A stretch of DNA of 64,000 nucleotides, taken from contig JAEMQS010000014.1 of the NCBI GenBank assembly GCA_016463765.1, positions 17,384-81,383 of the forward strand. The letters run 5' to 3'. Shown in pieces: positions 1 through 7,795 of the stretch. This DNA comes from Solirubrobacteraceae bacterium. GTDB taxonomy: Bacteria > Actinomycetota > Thermoleophilia > Solirubrobacterales > Solirubrobacteraceae. The stretch's first letter is position 1. Each line of letters begins with the position of its first letter. The notes beneath the pieces were generated by a model. That model searched no databases. It was not told the origin of the DNA and was given only the letters and a program-made list of their open reading frames with translations. The position numbers were made by a program, and so were the translations under genes.

Positions 1-282
1 CAGCTTGTCCTTGAACTGCTCGCGCTCGGACTCCGGGATGAGGTCGAAGTCGATGGTGGACAGGACCTGGCCGAGCTTCATGGCCGCGCCCTTCATCTCC
101 CCCAGCCGCGCGACGAGCTCCTCGGCGGTCTCCATGGCGCGCTTCTCGTTCGCGGCCTGCGCTTTCTCGTCGCTGCGGGCGCTGTTCGCCGCGCGTGTCC
201 CCGCCCACTTCAGGCCCTGGCCGGCGACCATGCCGCCGAGCTTGGCGGTACGACCGATGCGGGAAGTGGGGATCTTGGCCAT
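1..282 (-). CDS. ABC1/UbiB-family atypical kinase, N-terminal part (runs off left edge)
   Basis: Only the first 94 codons are present; the gene continues beyond position 1. The reverse-strand product begins MAKIPTSRIGRTAKLGG and contains MKLGQVLST, the KxGQ motif that marks the ABC1/UbiB/AarF kinase-like family. These proteins are ATP-binding atypical kinases linked to ubiquinone or other isoprenoid lipid metabolism, but the substrate cannot be named from this fragment. The ATG at 280-282 is the only convincing start. It is divergent from the membrane protein at 345, leaving 62 bases for both promoters. Family call is firm; function is known only at family level. Confidence 0.8.
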   Translation of the reverse strand, partial: MAKIPTSRIGRTAKLGGMVAGQGLKWAGTRAANSARSDEKAQAANEKRAMETAEELVARLGEMKGAAMKLGQVLSTIDFDLIPESEREQFKDKL

Positions 283-344
283 GGCAGGGAGGGTACGGGT
301 GCGGTGCTGGACCGGATTGCGGGGTGGACGTACGATGGCGGGGC

Positions 345-896
345 ATGGGAACCGCAACGGTGCGTGAGCAGTCAGGGACGGTTACGGGCCGGCGGGTGGC
401 CGGGCAGGTGGCGCTGGGGCGCGCGCTGGGCATGCTCTCCGGCGGGGCGCTGATCGTGGGGCTCGCGGTGATCGATGGACCGGACACCGTCGCACTGGCC
501 GTCGGCCTCGGTGTGGGGCTGCTCATCGTCCTGCTCGAGCGGCTCCGCCCTGCCAACGCGACGCTCGGGGGTGTCCGGCGGGCGTCTGAGGTGTCGGCGC
601 CGGTCGACGTCGCCGCTGAACGCTGGCGGGACGGGCCGCTCGCCTGGGGCACGAACGTGGCCCTGGCCATCATCATCGCTGCCGCCGCGCGCACGCTCTT
701 CGGCGACGGCGCCGCCCAGGTCGCCGTCCTCGCGTTGGTCGTGGGGGCCGCGAATCTCGCCTCGTGGTTCGCGATCCGCCGGCTGGAGCGCACGCGCGAG
801 TGCCTTGCCGTCGAGCTGGCGGGGGACGAGCCGGATGGCGATGGGCGTGTGGTGCTGTGCCGGCGGGCCGGGGCCATGGCGGCGTTCGGGCGATGA
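345..896 (+). CDS. Small multi-spanning membrane protein (first of three)
   Basis: A 183-residue hypothetical protein with about four hydrophobic segments (for example ALIVGLAVI, LGVGLLIVLL, VALAIIIAAA, VAVLALVVGAA). I do not recognise a family. I chose the ATG at 345, not the longer upstream frame, because the upstream residues look like shadow coding (Trp/Gly/Arg-rich) and a TACGAT -10-like hexamer at 331-336 lies 8 bases before this ATG with no Shine-Dalgarno, suggesting a leaderless transcript. It overlaps the next gene by ATGA, so the trio 345-2076 is probably one translationally coupled operon. The C-terminal phrase RRAGAMAAFGR resembles the end region of the next protein (PHSAEAAFGQ), hinting at an ancient duplication. 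Confidence 0.6.
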   Translation: MGTATVREQSGTVTGRRVAGQVALGRALGMLSGGALIVGLAVIDGPDTVALAVGLGVGLLIVLLERLRPANATLGGVRRASEVSAPVDVAAERWRDGPLAWGTNVALAIIIAAAARTLFGDGAAQVAVLALVVGAANLASWFAIRRLERTRECLAVELAGDEPDGDGRVVLCRRAGAMAAFGR

Positions 897-1486
897 CGCT
901 CACCGACCTGGCCCAGCGACTGCGGCTCGTGGAGCGCGCCCCGACGCGGGCGCGACGAATCACCGGGCTCCACCGCCTGGCGAGCCCGATGGCGGCGACG
1001 CTGGGCGGAGCGCTCGTCTTCGTCCTCGACCTGGTGCCGCTGCCCGACAGCGCCTGGGAGGTCGCCTCCGGAGTCGTCGGAGCCCTCCTCGTCCTCACGT
1101 TCGTGCTCTTTCAGACAGGACCGTCCCCACAGGATGTCCGGTCGGCCACGGTGCTCCACGAGCTTCCCCCGCTGGAGCAGGTCAGGGCGGGCCGGACCGT
1201 GCTGACCTCCGCGCGCGAAGCGGGTGGGGCGTTCGTCGCGCTTGGGGTCATCGGGCATCTCTGGCCTGAGGGGGTGGTCGCGCTGATCACCACCCTGGCG
1301 ATCGTCGTGCTGACCGAGATCACGGAGACCGTCCTCCTCCTGCGTGCCGAACGCGCTCGGGGAGGAACGGCGCTGGAGGTCCCATCCGACGGTGGGACGC
1401 GCGTGGTGGTCTATCGCCCGCACAGTGCGGAGGCGGCGTTCGGGCAGCCACGTCGCCCATCACTCGGCGCTGGGGCCCGCCTGTGA
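893..1486 (+). CDS. Small multi-spanning membrane protein (second of three)
   Basis: A 197-residue protein with four hydrophobic stretches (around GALVFVLDLV, GVVGALLVLTFVLF, FVALGVIGHL, ITTLAIVVLTEI). The ATG at 893 sits in the ATGA overlap with the preceding stop, which decides the start over the longer upstream frame. No catalytic motif is visible. Its membrane topology and its end (SAEAAFGQP) resemble the preceding product, so they may be paralogs forming a complex, but that is inference. The function is unknown. Confidence 0.6.
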   Translation: MTLTDLAQRLRLVERAPTRARRITGLHRLASPMAATLGGALVFVLDLVPLPDSAWEVASGVVGALLVLTFVLFQTGPSPQDVRSATVLHELPPLEQVRAGRTVLTSAREAGGAFVALGVIGHLWPEGVVALITTLAIVVLTEITETVLLLRAERARGGTALEVPSDGGTRVVVYRPHSAEAAFGQPRRPSLGAGARL

Positions 1487-2076
1487 TCGACACAAGACGC
1501 CGAGCAGACACGGAGTGGGCGTCGCCGGAACAGCCCACGACTCCAGCCCCGTTCGAAGAAGACGTGTCACTCGTCGACGAGTTTGCCCGCGTCCCGAAGC
1601 CTCGGCCCGGCGTCGGCGTCTACCTCGGGCTCGCGATGGTCGCGGCGATCGCGGTCTGGATCACCGGAACCGCCGACCTCCAGGAGGCCGCACTGGCCGC
1701 ACTGCTCATCGCCGTGCCGACGACCCTCGGGCGACTCTATGGCGATCACCAGCGGATGGCGCGGGCGCTGCCCGCCTCGGCGAACGACGTCCTGGCTGCG
1801 GACGACGACGAGGACGAGCGGAGCGGCGTCGTGGGCGCAGCGCTCCTCGGCGTGGTGATCGCGGGGCTTCTCGCTGCGACGGGCGCCCTGTTCGGCGAAG
1901 GCGTCTGGTGGGGGGTCGGCGCCACTGTCGGCATCGTCATCGGCTCGGACCTCCGCGCGCTCGCCCTCCGCGCGCTCGTGCCCAGGCTGCACCCGGATGC
2001 CATCCTCGGCCATCGCCTCGACGGCGACGGTGACGACGTGTACCGGCTCTTCGCCCTCGAGCCCCCCACAGGCTGA
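1483..2076 (+). CDS. Small multi-spanning membrane protein (third of three)
   Basis: A 197-residue protein starting at GTG 1483, which overlaps the previous stop as GTGA. An N-terminal charged segment of about 45 residues is followed by hydrophobic segments near residues 48-65, 68-85, 115-135 and 140-158. An acidic linker (AADDDEDER) separates the two hairpins. No known domain is recognised. Coupling to the two upstream genes is the only functional hint. The stop codon is followed directly by the repeat cluster at 2077. Confidence 0.6.
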   Translation: MIDTRRRADTEWASPEQPTTPAPFEEDVSLVDEFARVPKPRPGVGVYLGLAMVAAIAVWITGTADLQEAALAALLIAVPTTLGRLYGDHQRMARALPASANDVLAADDDEDERSGVVGAALLGVVIAGLLAATGALFGEGVWWGVGATVGIVIGSDLRALALRALVPRLHPDAILGHRLDGDGDDVYRLFALEPPTG

Positions 2077-2290
2077 ACGTCGAAATGTGGCGGTTGATCC
2101 GATCGAGCGTCGAAATGTGGTGGCTGGCGCGACCATATTTCGACGTTCGCTCCTGACCGCCCGCCCAGCCCGCATTCCCTCCGGGCACCGGCGCCCTCGG
2201 ACCGCCCCACCGGCCCAACGTCGAAATGTGGTGCCCCCAGCCACCACATTCCGACGCTCACCTCGCAGAACCACCACATCCCGACGTTCG
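2077..2290. repeat. Six copies of a GTCGAAATGTGGTGG-type repeat, both orientations
   Basis: Copies read forward at 2077-2095, 2108-2126 and 2218-2233, and inverted at 2129-2149, 2241-2256 and 2271-2290. The shared core is CGTCGAAATGTGGTGG with one or two changes per copy. Copies two and three form a hairpin with about a 13-bp arm and a 10-base loop; copies four and five form another. The whole array lies between the stop of the membrane trio and the exonuclease start, with no gene of its own. It could be clustered operators, a decayed mobile or REP-like element, or a transcription-ending structure. Confidence 0.8.
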
Positions 2291-2338
2291 GCGCCCCGCC
2301 GCGGAGCGTCGCCCCGGCCCCGGATACCCTCCGAACCC

Positions 2339-3205
2339 ATGCCCGGCCCGCTCCTCGCCGTCGACGCGCCGTCGCTGCTCTACCGCGCGTTCTTCGCCCT
2401 CCCGTCCTCCATCAAGGGCGCCGACGGCCATCCCGTCAACGCGCTGCTCGGCACCGCGAACCTCATCCTCTTCGCCGTCGAGCGCCACGAGCCCCGCGCC
2501 GTCGCGCTGTGCTTCGGCGCCGAGGCCGCGCACTACCGCACCGACGCGTTCCCCGCCTACCACGCCGACCGCCCGCCCATGCCCGACGAGCTGGCCCGCC
2601 AGTGGGAGGACGCCCCCGCGTTCTTCACCGCCTTCGGGTGGACCATCCACCACGCCGGCGACCTCGAGGCCGACGACCTGCTCGGCTCGTTTGCGCGCAT
2701 CGAGGAAGAGGCCGGCGGCACCGCGCTGCTGTTCACCGGTGACCGCGACATGTTCCAGTGCGCCACCGACCACGTCAGCGTCCTGTACCCGCGCGGGGGC
2801 AAGGACGGGCCGGAGGTCATCGACCCCGGCGCCGTCCGCGAGCGCTACGGCATCGACCCCGAGCAGGTCCCCGACTTCATCGCGCTGCGCGGCGACCCGT
2901 CCGACGGCCTCCCCGGCGCCAAGGGCATCGGGGAGAAGACCGCGCGCGACCTGCTGCGCGAGCACGGCTCCCTCGAGGGCCTGCTCGATGAGGCGCACAA
3001 GCCCGTCCCCAAGCTCAAGCCGCGCGTCGTCGGCACGCTGACCGCGCAGGCCGACGAGCTGCGTGCGTTCAAGGACATCGCGTCGCTGCGCCAGATCGAC
3101 GTCGAACGTCCGCACGATGCGCCTCTTGATGCCGAAGCAGCCGCCGCTGCTGCCCGTGCACGCGGCATCATGCGGCTGGCCGAGCGCTTGCAGGCGCTCG
3201 CCTGA
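2339..3205 (+). CDS. Stand-alone 5'-3' exonuclease (Pol I N-domain type)
   Basis: The 288-residue product matches the FEN-like 5' nuclease domain found at the N-terminus of DNA polymerase I but occurs here alone. It starts with LLAVDAPSLLYRAFFAL, followed by the acidic metal-binding runs DLEADDLLG and FTGDRDMFQ, then the helix-hairpin-helix region ALRGDPSDGLPGAKGIGEKTA. Such proteins remove flaps or RNA primers. The ATG at 2339 is preceded by TACCCT at 2325-2330 (8-base gap) and no ribosome site, suggesting leaderless translation; the in-frame extension upstream runs through the repeat array and is not credible. The assignment is firm; its cellular role relative to Pol I is unknown. Confidence 0.9.
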   Translation: MPGPLLAVDAPSLLYRAFFALPSSIKGADGHPVNALLGTANLILFAVERHEPRAVALCFGAEAAHYRTDAFPAYHADRPPMPDELARQWEDAPAFFTAFGWTIHHAGDLEADDLLGSFARIEEEAGGTALLFTGDRDMFQCATDHVSVLYPRGGKDGPEVIDPGAVRERYGIDPEQVPDFIALRGDPSDGLPGAKGIGEKTARDLLREHGSLEGLLDEAHKPVPKLKPRVVGTLTAQADELRAFKDIASLRQIDVERPHDAPLDAEAAAAAARARGIMRLAERLQALA

Positions 3206-3242
3206 CGCTCACCTCCCCGCTCCCCCTGCCGACCACCTGACC

Positions 3243-5057
3243 GTGACCCTGCGCCTGTCCGTGCTCGCGACCCTGCTCGCGCTCTTCGTCCTGCCCGCTG
3301 CCGCGACCGCGGCCGTGCCCGACGCCATCCCGCTCACGAACTGGGACTTCGCGCTCGACGACGGCAAGATCGGCCTCGACCAGGGGTGGGCGACCGGCGA
3401 GCCCGAGGCCGGCTGGGCGCCCGTCACCGTGCCGCACACCATGCAGGCCGGGTTCAGCCAGCGGGAGTTCGAGGGCACCGTCGGCTGGTACCGCCTGCGC
3501 TTCGCGGCACCCGACACGGTCGCCGCCGGCTACCGCTGGGCCGCCCGGTTCGAGGGCGCGCGGCGCACCGCGACGGTCTGGCTCAACGGTCAGCAGATCG
3601 GCACCCACAGCGACCCGTACACCCCCTTTGAGCTCGAGCTGCACGGCCTGCGCCCCGGGGAGATGAACACGCTCGTCGTGCGCACGGACAACGTCCGGCC
3701 GCAGGGCATCCGCGAGGGCTGGTGGAACTACGGCGGGCTCGTCAGACGGGTCAGCCTCGTCCCGCGCGGCACCGCCCATCTCGACAACACGGCCGTCCTG
3801 CCCCGCCGCGTGTGCGGCAGCGTCGGCTGCCAGTGGACGGCGATGGTCGACACCGAGATCGTCGCCGGGCCCGCGGGCGCGCCGCCCACGACCGTCGAGC
3901 TCGACCTCGCCGCGCCCGACGGCACCGTCACCGCCGGCAGCGCGCCGGTGCGGGCGCTTGCGCCCAACGAGCGGACGTCGCTGCGCTACGAGGTCGTCGT
4001 CGGCGGCCGGATCTTCCTGTGGTGGCCGCAGAACCCCGCGCTCTACCGCGCCGAGGTCCGGCTGAACGCGGGCGAACGGACCGAGGACGTCGACCGCTCC
4101 CGGGTCGGCCTGCGCACCGTCGCGGTCCGCGACGGCCTGCTCCAGCTCAACGGCCGGCCCATGACCCTCCGCGGCGCATCGGTCCAGGAGGACCTGCCGG
4201 GACGCGGCGCCGCGATGAGCGACGCGGACGTCGACCGGATCGTCGCCGACGTCGAGGAGCTGAACGCCGACGTCACCCGCGCGCACTACCTGCTCGACGA
4301 GCGGCTGCTGCAGAAGTTCGACGAGCGCGGGATCCTCGTGTGGATCCAGGCGCCGGTCTACCAGCGCGACAGCGATCTCGACGACGACGCCCGCCGCGCG
4401 TTCGAGTTGCAGAGCGTGCGCGACACGGTCCGCGAGGCGCGGCGCCATCCCAGCGTCATCGTGCACTCGGTCGCCAACGAGCTGAGCCCGGAGCCCGACC
4501 GGCGCGTCGGCACGCGGCGGTTCCTCGCCAGCGCCGAGAAGATCGCGCGCGAGCTCGACCCCACGCGCCCCATCGGGCTCGACCTCTACGGCTACCCCGG
4601 GTACGGCCGCCAGCGCTCACACGCGCGGTTCGACATCCTCGGGATCAACCACTACTTCGGCTGGTACGAGGGGCGGCCCGGCCACTCGACCCGCAACTTC
4701 GACGGGCTCGTCCGTCACCTGCGGGCGATGCACCGCCGGTACCCGAAGCAGGCGCTCGTCATCACCGAGTTCGGCGCCGAGGGCGTGCGCGAAGGTCCCG
4801 CGACAGCGAAGGGGACTCTCGGGTTCCACACCCAGTACCTCCGCCGGACGCTCGACGTCGTCGACAGCGAGCGGTACCTGTCCGGCGCGCTGTACTGGAC
4901 GGCGCGCGAGTTCGCGGTCCGTCCGCGGTGGCAGGGCGGCGACCTGTACGCCGGCGATTCGATCCACAGCAAGGGCCTGCTGTTCTTCGACGGACGGCCC
5001 AAGCCGGCGTGGTTCGTCGCCCGTCAGCGCTTCGCCGACGTGCCGACGTTCCGATGA
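3243..5057 (+). CDS. Secreted glycoside hydrolase family 2 (beta-galactosidase/glucuronidase type)
   Basis: A 604-residue protein starting at GTG 3243 with a signal peptide (LRLSVLATLLALFVLP, cleavage near ATAA-VPD). The order is a sugar-binding jelly roll with WYRLRF, an Ig-like middle domain, then a TIM barrel. The general acid/base is probably Glu413 in HSVANELSPEP and the nucleophile Glu509 in VITEFGAEG, both standard GH2 positions. It should cleave a beta-linked sugar from extracellular glycans or glycosides; the substrate cannot be read from the sequence. It lies 37 bases after the exonuclease and 21 bases before a TetR gene. The GTG start was chosen because it gives an immediate signal peptide. 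Confidence 0.85.
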   Translation: MTLRLSVLATLLALFVLPAAATAAVPDAIPLTNWDFALDDGKIGLDQGWATGEPEAGWAPVTVPHTMQAGFSQREFEGTVGWYRLRFAAPDTVAAGYRWAARFEGARRTATVWLNGQQIGTHSDPYTPFELELHGLRPGEMNTLVVRTDNVRPQGIREGWWNYGGLVRRVSLVPRGTAHLDNTAVLPRRVCGSVGCQWTAMVDTEIVAGPAGAPPTTVELDLAAPDGTVTAGSAPVRALAPNERTSLRYEVVVGGRIFLWWPQNPALYRAEVRLNAGERTEDVDRSRVGLRTVAVRDGLLQLNGRPMTLRGASVQEDLPGRGAAMSDADVDRIVADVEELNADVTRAHYLLDERLLQKFDERGILVWIQAPVYQRDSDLDDDARRAFELQSVRDTVREARRHPSVIVHSVANELSPEPDRRVGTRRFLASAEKIARELDPTRPIGLDLYGYPGYGRQRSHARFDILGINHYFGWYEGRPGHSTRNFDGLVRHLRAMHRRYPKQALVITEFGAEGVREGPATAKGTLGFHTQYLRRTLDVVDSERYLSGALYWTAREFAVRPRWQGGDLYAGDSIHSKGLLFFDGRPKPAWFVARQRFADVPTFR

Positions 5058-5078
5058 CGCGCGTATCGTGCGCGCTGC

Positions 5079-5684
5079 ATGCCCGCCGATGACCTGACCC
5101 AGCGCCGCCGGCGTGAGATCGCCGACGCCGCCGCGCTGACCTTCGCCGAGCAGGGCTACCACGCCACCGGCATCGCCGACATCGCCCAGCGGCTGGGCAT
5201 CGGACACGGCACGTTCTACCGCTACTTCAAGAACAAGCGGGACATCCTCGAGTACGTCCTCGACGAGGTGACGGTCCGCCTCGGGGAGGTCTTGGCGGCC
5301 GAGGACCCCACGTCGACGACGACCGTCGAGGAGTACCGCGCGCAGGTCGAGCGCATCGGGATGGGGCTGTTCGAACTCTTCGGAGCCGAGCCTGCGATCG
5401 CGCGTCTCTTCTACGTGGAGGGCGTCGGCGCCGACCACGAGTTCTCCGAGAAGTGGATGGACCTGCAGGGCGCCTTCGCCGCCGTCACCGCCGCCTACCT
5501 GCAGAACGGCGTCGATCGCGGGTTCCTGCCGGCGGACCTCGACATCGAGGTCACGTCCCGCGCGGTCAACGGCATGATCTTCGCCGCGCTGCTCGCCGTC
5601 ATCCGCGACGACGACCCGGCCGCCGAGGGCGAGCGCTGGGTCGCCGGCATCACGCGGATGATGTTCGGCGGGATCGCCGCCTGA
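5079..5684 (+). CDS. TetR-family transcriptional repressor
   Basis: A 201-residue regulator. The N-terminal helix-turn-helix is clear (RREIADAAALTFAEQGY, then IAQRLGIGHGTFYRYFKNK), followed by a helical ligand-binding domain. TATCGT at 5064-5069, 9 bases before the ATG, and no Shine-Dalgarno point to leaderless expression. Convergent to it are an SRPBCC gene and a Baeyer-Villiger-type monooxygenase; TetR proteins often regulate such neighbours. A palindrome GTGAA-N5-TTCAC lies in the monooxygenase promoter (7730-7744), but there is no direct evidence linking the two. Confidence 0.9.
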   Translation: MPADDLTQRRRREIADAAALTFAEQGYHATGIADIAQRLGIGHGTFYRYFKNKRDILEYVLDEVTVRLGEVLAAEDPTSTTTVEEYRAQVERIGMGLFELFGAEPAIARLFYVEGVGADHEFSEKWMDLQGAFAAVTAAYLQNGVDRGFLPADLDIEVTSRAVNGMIFAALLAVIRDDDPAAEGERWVAGITRMMFGGIAA

Positions 5685-5693
5685 GGCCGGGGG

Positions 5694-6221
5694 TCAGACC
5701 GTCGCGGTCTCGCGCGGCGGAGCGACCGGCGCCTGCGGCTTGATGATCTTCTTGATCCCGCTGATCGCGAACTTATTGCCGGGCGCCAGCAGCGGGCCGA
5801 GCACCTTGCCGAGCTTCGCCGCGTGCTTGCCGCCCGGGTCGAGCGCCATGACCCAGGTCAGGCGGGTCCCGCGGCTGGTCGGCTCCAGGATGAAGTCCTC
5901 AGCCAGCGCCTTGAGGTAAGGCTTGGACGCGCTTGTCACCGTGAACGTCGCGCGGCGCCCCTCCTCCCAGCGGTAGAACTCTTCCTCGACCTCGACGGAG
6001 CGCCCGATGCGCAGCGTGCGCACCGCACCCTCGCCCAGCGGCCGCGGGGTGACCCACCGCAGGCGGTCGAGGATCGGCATCCACGACCACATCTCGTCGG
6101 AGCCGAGCGCCTCGAAGACGGCGGCGGGCGGGGCGTCGAGGTCGACCGTCGCGGTGACGACGATCGGCGCCGTCTTCAGGAACTGGTCGTCGACACGACG
6201 GACGGAGTGGGGGAAGGCCAT
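5694..6221 (-). CDS. SRPBCC-fold protein (polyketide cyclase/dehydrase-like)
   Basis: The 175-residue product has the START/SRPBCC pattern: TATVDLDAPPAAVFEAL near the N-terminus, a central beta-sheet (RTLRIGRSVEVEEEFYRW) and a C-terminal helix. Members bind hydrophobic ligands in a cavity and many have no demonstrated catalysis. It overlaps the end of the upstream monooxygenase gene by 46 bases in another frame, so the two are co-transcribed and probably act on the same hydrophobic substrate. The C-terminal tail KKIIKPQAPVAPPRETATV is low-complexity. Confidence 0.75.
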   Translation of the reverse strand: MAFPHSVRRVDDQFLKTAPIVVTATVDLDAPPAAVFEALGSDEMWSWMPILDRLRWVTPRPLGEGAVRTLRIGRSVEVEEEFYRWEEGRRATFTVTSASKPYLKALAEDFILEPTSRGTRLTWVMALDPGGKHAAKLGKVLGPLLAPGNKFAISGIKKIIKPQAPVAPPRETATV

Positions 6222-7705
6222 GTGGGCGAGTCCTTAACGGGGGTGGACCGGGAAACCGTACGGTAGTTCGAGAGATCGAAGTGGCGCGTGCGGCGCCGGT
6301 GATGGAGCGTGCTCCACGGATACATGAAGCTGTTGCGGCCGTTGCTGTCGAAGTAGTAGCTGCCGCAGCCGCCGGCGTTCCACACGGTCTTCTGCAGCGC
6401 GTCGTCGACCCGGCCGTTGTACTCGCGCTGGACGTCCTCGCGGATCTCGACGGTGGTGAGCGTCTCGCGGTCCATCGCCTCGAGCGCCGAGACGACGTAC
6501 CGCATCTGCTGCTCGAGCAGGACGGTCGCCGACGAGTGCCCATTGCCGAGGTTCGGGCCCAGCAGCACGAAGAGGTTGGGGAAGCCGCTGACCGTGGTGC
6601 CCAGGTAGCCGCGGGGGCTGCCCTGCCAGACCTCGGACATCGTGCGGCCGTCCCGCCCGCGCACGAGGTCCGCGACGGGCATGTCGAGAATCTTGAAGCC
6701 CGTCCCGAAGATGATGGTGTCGGCCTCCCGCTCGACGCCGTCGGCGCCGACGACGGAGGTCGGCCGGACCTCCGTGACCGCGTGCGGGACCACGGTGACG
6801 TTGTCCCGCGTGAGCGACGGGTAGTAGCTGTTGCTCATCAGGATGCGCTTGCACCCGATGGTGAAGTCGGGCGTCAGCGCGGCGCGCAGCTGCGGGTCGC
6901 GGACCTGCCGGGCGAGGTGACGCTCGGCGAGCCGCTGGACCGGCCCCATCGCCCCGGCGTGCCGAGTCGCCCACCCCAGGCCCTCGGCCGCGATGCGCAG
7001 CCCCTCGTGCGCGGCGCGCTGCGCGGCGGGGCGGCGGCGGTAGAGGCGGCGCAGCGCCGCGGGGTACGGGCGGTCGGGCTTGGGCAGCACCCAGTGCGGG
7101 GTGCGCTGGTAGAGGTCGAGGTGCGCGACGTCCGGCGCGATCTTCGGGACGAACTGCACCGCGGAGGCGCCGCTGCCGATGACCGCGACGCGGCGTCCGC
7201 GCAGGTCGTGGTCGTGGTTCCACCGCGATGAGTGAAACGTGGTCCCCGTGAAGGTGTCGAGCCCGGGGAGGTCCGGGATGAGCGGCTCGTGCCACGGCCC
7301 GGCGCCGGCGATGAGGACACGCGCGGCGTAGTCGCCGTCGCTCGTCGTCACCACGTGCCAGCGCGCGGCGTCCTCGGACCACGTCGCGGACTGCACCTCG
7401 ACCCCGAGGCGGAGATGCTCCCGCAGGCCGGTTCGGTTGACGACGTCGCCGAGGTAGGCCTGGATCTCGGGCTGGGGCGCGAAGATGCGGCTCCAGTCCG
7501 GGTTCGGCGCGAAGCTGAAGGAGTAGAGCGTGGACGGCACGTCGCACGCGCAGCCCGGGTAGGTGTTGTCCCGCCAGGTGCCGCCGGGCTCCTCGCCGCG
7601 GTCGATGACGACGAAGTCGTACCGGCCGGCCGCCCGCAACTGCGCGCCCGCGCAGACCCCGGCAAAGCCGGCACCGAGGATGAGCGCGTCTACGTCTCGG
7701 ACCAT
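6176..7705 (-). CDS. Flavin monooxygenase, Baeyer-Villiger type
   Basis: A 509-residue class B flavoprotein monooxygenase. An FAD-binding GAGFAGVCAG is at the N-terminus and an NADPH-binding GSGASAVQF in the middle. Between them FTGTTFHSSRWNHD fits the BVMO signature FxGxxxHxxxW. These enzymes insert oxygen next to ketones or oxidise N/S atoms using NADPH and O2. The ATG at 7705 is preceded on the reverse strand by TATCAT (7720-7715) with a 9-base gap; longer starts at 7723 and beyond would include this promoter. It overlaps the SRPBCC gene downstream. A palindrome at 7730-7744 sits where its -35 region would be. Confidence 0.85.
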   Translation of the reverse strand: MVRDVDALILGAGFAGVCAGAQLRAAGRYDFVVIDRGEEPGGTWRDNTYPGCACDVPSTLYSFSFAPNPDWSRIFAPQPEIQAYLGDVVNRTGLREHLRLGVEVQSATWSEDAARWHVVTTSDGDYAARVLIAGAGPWHEPLIPDLPGLDTFTGTTFHSSRWNHDHDLRGRRVAVIGSGASAVQFVPKIAPDVAHLDLYQRTPHWVLPKPDRPYPAALRRLYRRRPAAQRAAHEGLRIAAEGLGWATRHAGAMGPVQRLAERHLARQVRDPQLRAALTPDFTIGCKRILMSNSYYPSLTRDNVTVVPHAVTEVRPTSVVGADGVEREADTIIFGTGFKILDMPVADLVRGRDGRTMSEVWQGSPRGYLGTTVSGFPNLFVLLGPNLGNGHSSATVLLEQQMRYVVSALEAMDRETLTTVEIREDVQREYNGRVDDALQKTVWNAGGCGSYYFDSNGRNSFMYPWSTLHHRRRTRHFDLSNYRTVSRSTPVKDSPTWPSPTPSVVSTTSS

Positions 7706-7729
7706 GCGGTGAGAATGATACATCGTTCC

Positions 7730-7744
7730 GTGAACTGGATTCAC
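7730..7744. promoter_or_regulatory. GTGAA-N5-TTCAC palindrome in a divergent promoter
   Basis: The site GTGAACTGGATTCAC lies between the monooxygenase (start 7705, reverse) and the FG-GAP gene (start 7796, forward). A near-identical site, GTGAACGGGATTCAC, precedes the second FG-GAP gene at 9470-9484. The five-base arms are perfect in both. It may be a repressor operator or part of a shared -35 element; the sequence alone does not decide. Confidence 0.5.
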
Positions 7745-7795
7745 CACATGGACTCCGATATCGCGCAGTATCCGGGCCCCGTCCAAGGAGACCTC

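Noticed and set aside
1997..2338. In-frame N-terminal extension of the exonuclease through the repeat array
   Set aside because: The translation is low-complexity, crosses the inverted repeats, and overlaps the end of the upstream membrane-protein gene; the ATG at 2339 matches the family start.
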